DNA of 15,414 nucleotides from Acidobacteriota bacterium. GTDB lineage: Bacteria; Acidobacteriota; Vicinamibacteria; Vicinamibacterales; UBA2999. Position numbers and translations under genes: made by a program. The DNA lies in the NCBI GenBank assembly GCA_947465645.1, contig CANIBQ010000110.1, forward strand, positions 1 to 15,414, given 5' to 3'. Shown piece by piece: positions 7,570 through 14,616 of the stretch (position 1 is the first letter of the stretch; every line of letters starts with the position of its first letter). Under the pieces are notes generated by a model that worked only from the letters and a program-made list of their open reading frames with translations, did no database searches and had not been told where the DNA came from.

Positions 7570-8403
7570 GTGAAAGACCAGATGCAGGCGGTTGCCGGTG
7601 CGGTCGCGACGCTGATCGTGCTCGTCGTGAGCGGCGCGCTGGCCGTGCCCGCCGAGGCTCAGTGGCTGGAACTGCCGCTGCCCGGCATTCCCCGTACTGC
7701 CGACGGGAAGCCGAACCTGAACGCGCCGACGCCGCGCACGGCGGACGGCAAGCCGAACCTGTCGGGAATCTGGCTGGTCGATACCAACAAGTACAACATC
7801 AACCTGGTGCCCGACGGGACCGAGGCGCCGATGCTGCCGTGGGCGGCCGCCGTTTACAAGCACCGCCTCGCGACCCAGGGCTTCGAACGGCCGGGGACTG
7901 CGTGCATGCCGCACGGCGCCCCCGATGCGATGACCGTCTTCCACTTCAAGGTGATCCAGACGCCGGAGGTGATGGTTCACCTCTACGAGGAGATGCACAA
8001 GTTCCGGCAGATTCACACCGACGGCCGCGCGCTGCCGGTGGATCCGGACCCGGCGTGGTACGGCTACTCGGTCGGCCGGTGGGAGGGCGACTCCTTCGTG
8101 GTCGAGTCCAGCGGCTTCAGGGACGGCACGTGGCTCGACAACAACGGGCATCCACACACCGAGGCGCTGCGGCTGACCGAGCGCTTTCGCCGGATCAATT
8201 TCGGCCGCATGGAGCTCTCGATCACCGTTGACGATCCAAAGGCGTACTCGCGCCCCTGGACGTCGCAGACCGTCGTCTTCCTGCTGCGGCCGGACACGGA
8301 GCTCCTCGAGCATCTCTGTGAGAACAACAGGAGCCTCGAGACCTTGCAGAAAGTCTGGGGAGCACAGAAACAGGGCGCCTCAACCACCGGGGGGAAACCG
8401 TGA
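7570..8403 (+). CDS. Secreted beta-rich protein ('DGKPNLSGIW' family) with duplicated motif
   Basis: From the GTG at 7570 the protein has 277 residues and a signal peptide (about 1-30, cleavage after 'AEA'). Residues 41-50 and 55-64 are the same decapeptide, 'PRTADGKPNL', with 14-residue spacing; the second copy leads into 'SGIW', the usual domain opening. Later family marks are 'CMPHGAPDAM' (112-121), 'YGYSVGRWEGDSFVVESSGF' (164-183), 'WLDNNGHPHTE' (188-198), 'ERFRR' (204-208) and 'ITVDDPKAYSRPW' (218-230). The last part matches the C-terminal fragment at 1-311. Such proteins are very numerous in Acidobacteriota; a binding or scaffold role in the periplasm or outer membrane is conceivable, but none is established. 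Its stop overlaps the GTG of the DUF6152 gene downstream (GTGA), a pairing that recalls the first operon. Confidence 0.8.
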   Translation: MKDQMQAVAGAVATLIVLVVSGALAVPAEAQWLELPLPGIPRTADGKPNLNAPTPRTADGKPNLSGIWLVDTNKYNINLVPDGTEAPMLPWAAAVYKHRLATQGFERPGTACMPHGAPDAMTVFHFKVIQTPEVMVHLYEEMHKFRQIHTDGRALPVDPDPAWYGYSVGRWEGDSFVVESSGFRDGTWLDNNGHPHTEALRLTERFRRINFGRMELSITVDDPKAYSRPWTSQTVVFLLRPDTELLEHLCENNRSLETLQKVWGAQKQGASTTGGKP

Positions 8404-8819
8404 TCAAGACACGACTCGCGCCACCAATCGCGACACGGTTCGCGATAGCCCTGGCCCTCGCCGCGCTCGCCGCGTCGGGACCGGCGCTGGCGCACCATTC
8501 GTTTGCCGCGGAGTTCGACGAGAACAAGCCGCTCAAGCTCACCGGCACTGTCACCAAGCTCGAATGGATGAATCCCCACACCTGGTTCTTCATCGACGTC
8601 AAGAACCCGGACGGCTCGGTCACCAACTGGGGCCTGGAGCTCGCCGGCCCGACGCAGCTGCTGCGGGCCGGGTGGAAGCGCGATTCGATGAAGGTGGGGG
8701 ACGTGCTGACGGTGGATGCGCGCCGCGCCCGGGACGACAGCAACAACGCCAACGCCCGGACGGTCATCCTTGCGAGTACCGGGCAGCAGCTGTTCGGCGG
8801 CGCGCCTCCCGGGCGCTAA
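8400..8819 (+). CDS. DUF6152 family exported protein, second copy
   Basis: This 139-residue protein starts at a GTG (8400-8402) overlapping the previous stop, so its translation is probably coupled. The signal peptide spans about 1-31 and ends 'PALA', a textbook signal peptidase I site that would leave 'HHSFAAEFD' (H32, H33) as the mature N-terminus. The mature domain shows the DUF6152 pattern: 'LTGTVTKLEWMNPHTWFFID' (47-66, with H60), 'NWGLELAGP' (76-84), 'GWKRDSMKVGD' (91-101) and an 'NNANARTV' block (115-122). It is closer to the family consensus than the copy at 3355-3783. Its stop codon overlaps the stop of the convergent protease-like gene, so the two coding regions share 4 bp. The function is unproven; a metal-binding or accessory role in the periplasm is my inference. 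Confidence 0.9.
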   Translation: MIKTRLAPPIATRFAIALALAALAASGPALAHHSFAAEFDENKPLKLTGTVTKLEWMNPHTWFFIDVKNPDGSVTNWGLELAGPTQLLRAGWKRDSMKVGDVLTVDARRARDDSNNANARTVILASTGQQLFGGAPPGR

Positions 8820-10357
8820 GGGGCGGATTCTCGATACGGTGCGAAGTCCTGCCAGATCCGCTCGAGCACGCGCGGATCAACCGGCCGGGTGTCGCCTTTC
8901 GCCGGCTCCTTCTCCGAGTACAGCTCGAGCCGGACGGAAGCGCAGTGCGGCCCCAGCGCGCCCGGGTCAAACACGTAGAGTCCTTCGTCGACGGCCTCGG
9001 TGTCGGAGACGCGCTGCTGGACCGTGAACGGGTGGATCGGCGTGACCTCGGCATCGCCGCAGAAAGCGCGCATCCGGGAAAAACCTGACTTGAGGCGCTT
9101 GATCGGCGGCAGGTTGGCACCCTGTGTCATCGCGGCGCCGCGGGCCACCTTCATCCAGAAGCTCTCCACCATCTTCGGCGTCACGCGGATCAGCAGCACC
9201 GGCGGCACGTCCGTCATGTAGTCGGACCAGTCGCCGAAGTCGTGCTTCCCGCCATAAACGTGCAGCGGCGTCAGCAAGGTGACGTCGAAGTCTGACGAGG
9301 ACATGAGATGCGGGTTGAGGCTGCCCGCGCGGCGCTGCACCGCGTCCTTGAGCGTGGCCACGGGAAACGGCCGCGACGGCTCGACGGGAAGATGCGTTCC
9401 GCCGGGCGGCACCACACCCTTCATCGTCTTCTCCGCAGCCGCGACGACCTCACACGCCTCACCGATCGGGACGACCCGCGAGGAGATCGAGGAGATCCCG
9501 ACGAGGCGTCCGCCGGCCCCGAAGACAGGTCCGCCCTCGCTCCCCGACGGCGGCCTGAGCACCGGCGTTCCCGTCGTCATTCGCTTCGGCCCGCGAAGCG
9601 GCGCTCCAATTGTGAACAGCTCCTTCTCGTCCAGAGACGAAGGCGTCGCCGCCTGTCCACATCCCAGCGGAACCGGCCGCATCGAGGTGGCGACCCCCGG
9701 GTCAATCCAGAGGACGGCCACATCCCGCTTCGGATCGGCCGCGAGCACGCGCGCCGCCACCTTGAGGTCCGGCGACAACTGCACTTCCACCGACGTGGCG
9801 CTGCCGACTGCCCGCTGGTTGGTCGCAATCAGTCCCCTGGCGTCGATCAGGAATCCGGAGGCGTGGGCGGTCGGCGTCCAGATGGCGACGACGCTGTTCT
9901 GCCATTGGGGCATGAGGAAAGAGGGATCGGCTTCGAGCGGCGCGGCGGAGGAGGTTGTCGCGGTGGCGAGTTCGACGTCCGCGTTGCCGGCCGTCAGCTC
10001 CAGCACTGAGTCGCGGCCGGCGACGATCTCCAGCCGCTCCGTCCATTGATAGCTCTTGCCGTGGAAGACGACAGGCTGGTCCGATTCGACGGTGTAGATG
10101 CCGGGGCGCAGCCTCACGTCCGCGGTGCCGTCGATCTTCGTGAGGATCCGCCGCGGCGCCGTGCTCGGCGGGTCGTCGCTGATCAGCAGTGCATGGCGCG
10201 GCACCGGCATCGCGCTCCCCGCGGCGTCAACCAGGGCGGCCTTGATGTGGAGGACGCTGACCTCCTGGCCTGACACCGCGATGGAGCTGATCGCGAGCAG
10301 CGCCGTGAAGAGCAGCGTCTTGAAGAGCGGTGTCGCGAAGAGCGGCGCGCGCGGCAT
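8816..10357 (-). CDS. Exported trypsin-fold pseudoprotease with N-terminal beta-sandwich domain
   Basis: The protein has 513 residues. After a signal peptide (about 1-30, 'IAVSG|QE') comes an Ig-like or carboxypeptidase-regulatory-like domain (about 34-130, 'RPGIYTVES'). A trypsin/DegP-type fold follows at about 155-315: 'ASGFLIDARGLIATN' (166-180), 'DPKRDVAVLWID' (208-219), 'LFTIGAPLRG' (247-256), 'GSEGGPVFGAGGRLVGISS' (272-290). The catalytic histidine position ('TNxH') is R182, and the nucleophile in 'GNSGGP' is E274; only D212 remains. Proteolysis by the classical triad is therefore impossible. The remaining 200 residues have no recognised domain; C433 and C472 could be paired. The family is probably a scaffold or peptide-binding protein in the envelope. 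The start codon was chosen for the signal peptide. It is convergent with the DUF6152 gene, with a 4-bp overlap. It is also 22 nt downstream of the crystallin-like gene on the same strand, so the two may be co-transcribed. Confidence 0.85.
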   Translation of the reverse strand: MPRAPLFATPLFKTLLFTALLAISSIAVSGQEVSVLHIKAALVDAAGSAMPVPRHALLISDDPPSTAPRRILTKIDGTADVRLRPGIYTVESDQPVVFHGKSYQWTERLEIVAGRDSVLELTAGNADVELATATTSSAAPLEADPSFLMPQWQNSVVAIWTPTAHASGFLIDARGLIATNQRAVGSATSVEVQLSPDLKVAARVLAADPKRDVAVLWIDPGVATSMRPVPLGCGQAATPSSLDEKELFTIGAPLRGPKRMTTGTPVLRPPSGSEGGPVFGAGGRLVGISSISSRVVPIGEACEVVAAAEKTMKGVVPPGGTHLPVEPSRPFPVATLKDAVQRRAGSLNPHLMSSSDFDVTLLTPLHVYGGKHDFGDWSDYMTDVPPVLLIRVTPKMVESFWMKVARGAAMTQGANLPPIKRLKSGFSRMRAFCGDAEVTPIHPFTVQQRVSDTEAVDEGLYVFDPGALGPHCASVRLELYSEKEPAKGDTRPVDPRVLERIWQDFAPYRESAP

Positions 10358-10379
10358 CAGGCCATCTTACCGCCGCTGG

Positions 10380-11027
10380 TTACCGCCGCCGGTTGCGCGG
10401 AACGGCGGTGCGCGACGCCCGGTACTCGTCCGATTGCCGGAGCGCGACTTCCAGGTCCCGCTCAGTCCAGTTGTTGCCCATGACCTGCTGGGTCCAGCTG
10501 CGGAGGCCTTCGGGGTCCGGATTCCGCCCGAGCACCGACTGGTAGCTGCGGCGCACGATCGTCTCGGCGTCGCGATAACTCCACCGGTTGGCGTTCGCCT
10601 GGACGCGGTTACGCCCGTTGCCGCCGACGCGCTGATCGCGATTGACGCTCCCGTTGCCGTTCCTGCCAAAGGTGGTGTCAACGCTATAGGACGAGACGCG
10701 ATCGTTGAACCCCATTCGCCGCAGGTCGGGGACGTCATAGTCGATGACCTTGGCCTGACCGCGGAGATTCGGATCGCGGTACACCGTCGCCACGGCGTTG
10801 CCGAAGACGCGGGCCGACGACACCCGGTCGTTCATCCCGGACGGCACACCCTCGGTGGTCGAGCCGACCGGGGAGCAGAAGTAGCGGCCCTGGAAGTTGA
10901 TGTCTTCGTAGAAACAGATGCCCGACCGCGGGGTGGCGTCGCGGCCCCATCGCTGCGCGGAGGCGGTTGACGCGTGCGCCAGAAGCGCGCCGCAGATCAG
11001 AATGCCAATCGTGGTGTAACGCTTCAT
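10380..11027 (-). CDS. Secreted beta/gamma-crystallin (I36-like) and DUF4214 fusion protein
   Basis: This 215-residue protein has a clear signal peptide (1-24, 'STASA|QR'). Residues about 35-116 form a beta/gamma-crystallin domain with two Greek-key halves. Each half ends in the calcium-binding type motif 'NDRVSS' (preceded by 'GM' and 'MGF'), and 'FYEDINFQGRYF' is the usual F/Y-E-x-x-x-F-x-G strand. A Gly/Asn/Arg-rich linker (about 118-148) follows. The C-terminal 55 residues are a DUF4214-like helical unit: 'VRRSYQSVLGRNPDPEGLRSWTQQVM', 'VALRQSDEYR'. Crystallin modules bind calcium or protease inhibitors, and DUF4214 occurs in secreted and surface-layer-associated proteins, so a calcium-dependent envelope or matrix role is plausible. 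A GAGGGAG ribosome binding site lies 3 nt before the ATG. Confidence 0.88.
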   Translation of the reverse strand: MKRYTTIGILICGALLAHASTASAQRWGRDATPRSGICFYEDINFQGRYFCSPVGSTTEGVPSGMNDRVSSARVFGNAVATVYRDPNLRGQAKVIDYDVPDLRRMGFNDRVSSYSVDTTFGRNGNGSVNRDQRVGGNGRNRVQANANRWSYRDAETIVRRSYQSVLGRNPDPEGLRSWTQQVMGNNWTERDLEVALRQSDEYRASRTAVPRNRRR

Positions 11028-11169
11028 AATCTCCCTCGCTGTGAGCGGGTCATGTGCTCACGGTCGGGGTGGGGCAACGGTTGTGCCATGCAGAACGCGA
11101 AGTTCTTCGCACATTTGAGGCACTTGGCGCTGGCGGTGTACTCTCACGGCGACACACTGAGGAGTGCTC
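11028..11169. promoter_or_regulatory. Divergent intergenic region with a 6-bp inverted repeat and a candidate promoter
   Basis: Between the crystallin-like gene and the NHL-like gene there are 142 bases. GTGAGC (11041-11046) and GCTCAC (11056-11061) form a perfect inverted repeat with a 9-nt centre just upstream of the GAGGGAG site of the minus-strand gene. It could be an operator or a leader hairpin. On the plus strand TTGAGG (11115-11120) and TACTCT (11139-11144) are spaced by 18 nt and may be the promoter of the NHL-like gene. Confidence 0.4.
11159..11164 (+). promoter_or_regulatory. Ribosome binding site GAGGAG that fixes the start at 11170
   Basis: GAGGAG is 5 nt from the ATG at 11170. 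The in-frame GTG at 11164 overlaps this site and is therefore unlikely to be the start. Confidence 0.75.
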
Positions 11170-12456
11170 ATGAAAAAGAAGATGGCTGTCGTCCTTGCCG
11201 CTGCCCTGGGTGCGATCGGCTTGCTCGCCGGGGTGGAGGCGCAGCAACAGAGCGCGCCGCGTTACAAGTTCGATCCGGACTGGCCGAAGCCGCTGCCGAA
11301 CAAGTGGAAGATCGGCGGTGTCATCGGGCTGGGGATCGACAATGACGACAACGTCTGGGTCTACCAGCGGCCGACCGACCTGACGAGCCTCGAGCTCGAG
11401 GCGGAAATCGGCGTCTCCGATTGCTGCGTACGCGCGCCTTCGATGATCCACCTCGGTAAGGACGGGAGCGTGCTCGGCTCGTTCGACGCGCCGCAGGGGC
11501 ACGGCATGGACGTGGACGACCGCGGCTTCGCCTACCTGGGGCAGGACACGGTCCGGAAGTACGACACGCGCACCGGCAAGCTCGTTGGCGAGATCGCCCG
11601 TATCCCCGAGCGCCTCGGCGGCGGGCCGAACCCGCCGCCGTCGATCGCGGCGCGCGTCCCCGGACGAGGCGGCCCCCCGCCGACCCTGAGGTTCCTGGCG
11701 CCGCCGGCCGGGACGCTTCCCCCCGCGCCGGACGCCGCAGTGGAGGCGAAGGCGATGGCGGCGTTCTATGCGAAGTATCCGCCCTCGACGCCGATGATGG
11801 TCGGCACCAGCGAGGAGATTCGCGTTGACGAGGCGCACAACGAGATCTACGTCGCCGAAAACTATCTCGGCGGGCGCGTGCTGGTGTTCGACCTCAACAC
11901 CCTCGCGTTCAAGCGCGGCTGGGGCGCCTACGGCAAAAAGCTGGCGGACATCTCGCTCGATCCCGCCGACCACAACTGGGTGGGCAGCACGCCGCCGAAG
12001 GAGTTCCAGTCGCACCTGACGGTGAACGTCTCCCGGGACGGGTTCGTGTATGCCGCGGACCGCATGGCCGATCGCGTCCAGGTGACGACCAGGGAAGGGA
12101 AGTTCGTGAAGGAGTTCGTCTTCTCGCCGCCGGGGACCAGGCGCGGCGAGACCGGCAGCCGGGGCGTCGCCGGCAGCGTGACCTTCTCCGCCGACAAGGA
12201 GCAGAAGTACCTCTACGTCGGTGACATGAAGAACAACACCATCTGGTTCGTCAACCGCGCCGACGGCGTCGTCCTCGGCCGCTTCGGCAGCATGGGCGAC
12301 AACGGCGGGCAGTTCTACGGCCTCGAGCTGGCGATGACCGACTCGCGTGGCTACGTCTACACCGGCGAGGTGTTCTCCGGCGAGCGCGTGCAGCGGCTGG
12401 TCCCGGCCGACAGCCCGCGCGGCAAACTGCTCGAGCAGCTGTCGCGGCTACCGTAG
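11170..12456 (+). CDS. Secreted NHL-like beta-propeller protein
   Basis: This 428-residue protein has a signal peptide (1-24, 'GVEA|QQ'). The mature part starts 'YKFDPDWPKPLPNKW' (32-46), followed by propeller repeats: 'GLGIDNDDNVWVYQRP' (53-68), 'MDVDDRGFAYLG' (113-124), 'RVDEAHNEIYVAE' (218-230), 'VNVSRDGFVYAADR' (285-298), 'YLYVGDMKNNTIWF' (348-361), 'LAMTDSRGYVYTGE' (387-400). A vicinal C85-C86 pair sits in 'DCCVRAP', which I recall as usual for this propeller group. Between the first and second half a proline/glycine-rich stretch of about 50 residues (149-200) interrupts the propeller. NHL propellers mediate binding or act as lyase/hydrolase scaffolds; no catalytic residues can be named here. 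It is transcribed alone or with the kinase gene downstream, 118 nt away. Confidence 0.85.
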   Translation: MKKKMAVVLAAALGAIGLLAGVEAQQQSAPRYKFDPDWPKPLPNKWKIGGVIGLGIDNDDNVWVYQRPTDLTSLELEAEIGVSDCCVRAPSMIHLGKDGSVLGSFDAPQGHGMDVDDRGFAYLGQDTVRKYDTRTGKLVGEIARIPERLGGGPNPPPSIAARVPGRGGPPPTLRFLAPPAGTLPPAPDAAVEAKAMAAFYAKYPPSTPMMVGTSEEIRVDEAHNEIYVAENYLGGRVLVFDLNTLAFKRGWGAYGKKLADISLDPADHNWVGSTPPKEFQSHLTVNVSRDGFVYAADRMADRVQVTTREGKFVKEFVFSPPGTRRGETGSRGVAGSVTFSADKEQKYLYVGDMKNNTIWFVNRADGVVLGRFGSMGDNGGQFYGLELAMTDSRGYVYTGEVFSGERVQRLVPADSPRGKLLEQLSRLP

Positions 12457-12574
12457 ACGCTGGTCTGTCCTGACCCGGTTCCAAACTGCACTGGTGGCAA
12501 GCCTGACAAGGCTTGCCCCACGAGCGTCGCCCCGTCGACTGGAGTTTGAGCGGAATCTGTCGATTACCGGCAGG
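12457..12574. repeat. Intergenic spacer with a perfect 8-bp palindromic arm pair
   Basis: GGCAAGCC (12496-12503) and GGCTTGCC (12510-12517) form a perfect stem with the loop TGACAA; GTG before and CAC after extend it with one bulge. No T-run follows, so it is not a standard intrinsic terminator. The flanks 'GTTCCAAACTGCACTGG' and 'CTGGAGTTTGAGCGGAATC' are roughly complementary, which would make a longer imperfect foldback. It resembles REP-type dispersed repeats, but only one copy is in the window. Confidence 0.45.
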
Positions 12575-14569
12575 ATGCGGTGTGTCACCTGCGGCGAGCC
12601 GGTAGCATCGGCGGCTGGCGCCTGTCCATCCTGTGGCGCGGGCCGCAGGCCTGCCTCGGCCGCCGAGCTCGAAGCCGCGTTCAGCGAAGCGCCCCCGGTC
12701 ATCGGCCGCCCGCGCGTCGGGCACGACTTCGGGACCCGGTATCTGATCCAGAAGCTGCTCGGCATGGGCGGCATGGGCACCGTCTACCAGGCACTCGATC
12801 GCGACCTCGGCGTCGAGGTCGCGCTCAAGGTGCTGCGCCCGGCCCCCGGCAACCCGAAAGCCGCCGCCGATTTGCAGCGGCGCTTCACCTCGGAGCTGCT
12901 GCTCGCTCGCAAGATCACGCATCGCAACGTCATCCGCATCCACGACATCGGAGAGATCAACGGCATCAGGTTCATCTCCATGCCGTTCATCGAAGGCGGC
13001 GACCTGTCGACCTTGCTGGCGGCAGGACCGCTGCCACAGGCACAGACCCTGCGCTACGCCCGCCAGCTCTCGTCGGGGCTGATGGCGGTGCACGCCGCCG
13101 GCGTCATCCACCGCGACATCAAGCCGGCCAACATCATGGTTGGCGAGCGCGACCACGCGGTGCTGATGGACTTCGGCATCGCCAAGTCGAGCGCGCCGGG
13201 CGCCCTTCAGCGGACCAATCCCGGGGCCCTCGTCGGGACCCTCGCCTACATGGCGCCCGAGCAGGTCCGTGGCGAGCCAGTGGACCCGCGTACCGACATC
13301 TATGCGTTCGGACTGGTCCTCTTCGAGATGCTCCTCGGTACGCGAGACATCACGACCGCGGATCTGTTCGCGCGGATGAAGGCCGCCCCGAGATCTCCGC
13401 GCCAGATCGATCCCCAGGTACCTGAGGGCCTGGACGAAATCGTCACGCGCTGCCTGCAGCCCAACCCCGCGAAGCGGTTCCAGAATGCGATCGAGCTGGC
13501 GACGGCGATCGCCGCGCTGTCGCGCGGTGGTCGCGCGCGGACGCCCTTCGCGGCGATCACGGAGCGTTGGCTCCCGCGCGTCGCGGCCCTTGCGCTCCTG
13601 CTGGCGCTGGCGGGCCTGGCCTACTGGGCGGCGACGCGCGGAGGGCCGGCGATGACCCGCGTGGTCAACGCCGCGGCACGACCCGCGGCCGGCACCACGG
13701 CACTCGCATCGCCGGGGCAGGCGATCGACGCTGCCCCGAATTCGCCCGCCGCGTACCTGCCGCAGGCCGCCGCGGCCGCGCTGAACGCGCCAGCGACAGC
13801 GCGCGCGACCTACCAGCGCATGGCCGGGACTGGACCGGAGGGCGCGTCGCTGGCGGCGACCGGACTGGCCGACCTGGCGCTCTACCAGGGGGACGAGGCC
13901 GCTGCGGCGGAGATCCTCGAAGCGGCCATCGCCCGCGATTCCAGTACGCCCGATCGCGCAGGGCTCGCGACGAAGTACGTCGCGCTGGCGGAAGCACGGG
14001 CAGGGCAGGGACGACGAGACGAGGCCGTCGCCGCGATCGGCAAGGCCCTCGAGACGAGTCGAGAAAAGGACGTCCTCCTGCAGGCGGGGCGCCTCCTCGT
14101 GAAACTCGATCTCGATGCCGCTGCGCAGTCGATCGCGTCGGAGCTCGGCGCCAACAAGGACGGACACGCCCGCGCCTACGGGGGGATCGTGGACGCCGAG
14201 CTCGCGCTCGGCCGGGGCGATACCGCGGGCGCCATCCAGACGCTGCGGTCGGTGCTGAAGTTCGCTGACCTGTGGCTGGTGCGGTTCGTGCTCGGCAGCG
14301 CCTACCTGCAGTCGAAGCAGTACCCCGAAGCGATGGAACAGCTGAACATGTGCCACATCCGGCGCGGCGAGGCGACGACCCTCGGCGACGTCCCGTCGAT
14401 GCGTTACCTCGGGATGCTCGAGTACCTGCGGGCGCGGGCGCTCGAAGGCGCCGGGCGCACGCGTGAGGCCGCGGAAAGCTTTCGCCAGTTCCTGCTGCTG
14501 CGCGGGGGCTCTCCTGACGGCAGCGACGAGCAGGACGCCCGCGCGCGCCTGGCGCGAATGGCCGATTGA
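12575..14569 (+). CDS. PknB-type membrane Ser/Thr protein kinase with N-terminal zinc ribbon and C-terminal TPRs
   Basis: This 664-residue protein starts with a zinc ribbon: C3xxC6 and C17xxC20. The kinase domain spans about 55-315, with P-loop 'GMGGMGTVY' (63-71), K85 ('VALKVL'), catalytic loop 'HRDIKPANIM' (179-188), 'DFG' (199-201), 'GTLAYMAPEQ' (221-230) and 'DIYAFGLVLFEML' (241-253). All key residues are present, so it should be active. One membrane helix (about 334-352) separates the cytoplasmic kinase from an extracytoplasmic part rich in Ala. That part is made of TPR-like helix pairs (about 390-645, for example 'ALYQGDEAAAAEILEAAIARD' and 'AYLQSKQYPEAMEQL'). The ATG at 12575 is chosen because it opens directly into the zinc ribbon, although its ribosome binding site is poor. 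Such kinases relay envelope or growth signals; the partners are unknown. Its stop is 47 nt before the antitoxin start. Confidence 0.92.
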   Translation: MRCVTCGEPVASAAGACPSCGAGRRPASAAELEAAFSEAPPVIGRPRVGHDFGTRYLIQKLLGMGGMGTVYQALDRDLGVEVALKVLRPAPGNPKAAADLQRRFTSELLLARKITHRNVIRIHDIGEINGIRFISMPFIEGGDLSTLLAAGPLPQAQTLRYARQLSSGLMAVHAAGVIHRDIKPANIMVGERDHAVLMDFGIAKSSAPGALQRTNPGALVGTLAYMAPEQVRGEPVDPRTDIYAFGLVLFEMLLGTRDITTADLFARMKAAPRSPRQIDPQVPEGLDEIVTRCLQPNPAKRFQNAIELATAIAALSRGGRARTPFAAITERWLPRVAALALLLALAGLAYWAATRGGPAMTRVVNAAARPAAGTTALASPGQAIDAAPNSPAAYLPQAAAAALNAPATARATYQRMAGTGPEGASLAATGLADLALYQGDEAAAAEILEAAIARDSSTPDRAGLATKYVALAEARAGQGRRDEAVAAIGKALETSREKDVLLQAGRLLVKLDLDAAAQSIASELGANKDGHARAYGGIVDAELALGRGDTAGAIQTLRSVLKFADLWLVRFVLGSAYLQSKQYPEAMEQLNMCHIRRGEATTLGDVPSMRYLGMLEYLRARALEGAGRTREAAESFRQFLLLRGGSPDGSDEQDARARLARMAD

Positions 14570-14596
14570 CCTTCGAAGAAACCTCCGCCTGGCGTG

Positions 14597-14616
14597 GTAT
14601 ATTCGCTTGTATATTC
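14597..14616 (+). promoter_or_regulatory. Direct repeat GTATATTC at the antitoxin start: candidate -10 box and operator
   Basis: GTATATTC occurs at 14597-14604 and again at 14609-14616, directly before ATG 14617; a related CATATTC follows at 14632-14638 inside the gene. The 12-bp spacing places both copies on nearly the same DNA face, as ribbon-helix-helix autorepressors prefer. TATATT (14598-14603) can also serve as a -10 box, giving an almost leaderless transcript. No ribosome binding site is visible. Confidence 0.5.

Noticed and set aside
9536..9544. S273 of the protease-like protein as nucleophile
   Set aside because: In the alignment with GNSGGP it takes the Asn position; the Ser position is E274, and no His is available at 182.
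12347..12574. Longer kinase start at ATG 12347
   Set aside because: It would overlap the propeller gene by over 100 bp and adds Arg/Ser-rich residues with no domain character before the zinc ribbon.
12251..14356. Minus-strand open frame of 701 residues opposite the kinase gene
   Set aside because: It has no recognisable domain, and the plus strand encodes a complete kinase with all motifs.
14566..14571. TTGACC as -35 box for the antitoxin promoter
   Set aside because: The spacer to TATATT at 14598 would be 26 nt, far from the usual 16-18.
14566..14616. TTG start for the antitoxin overlapping the kinase stop
   Set aside because: It adds 17 residues before the RHH strand, has no ribosome binding site, and the ATG at 14617 gives the usual family start.
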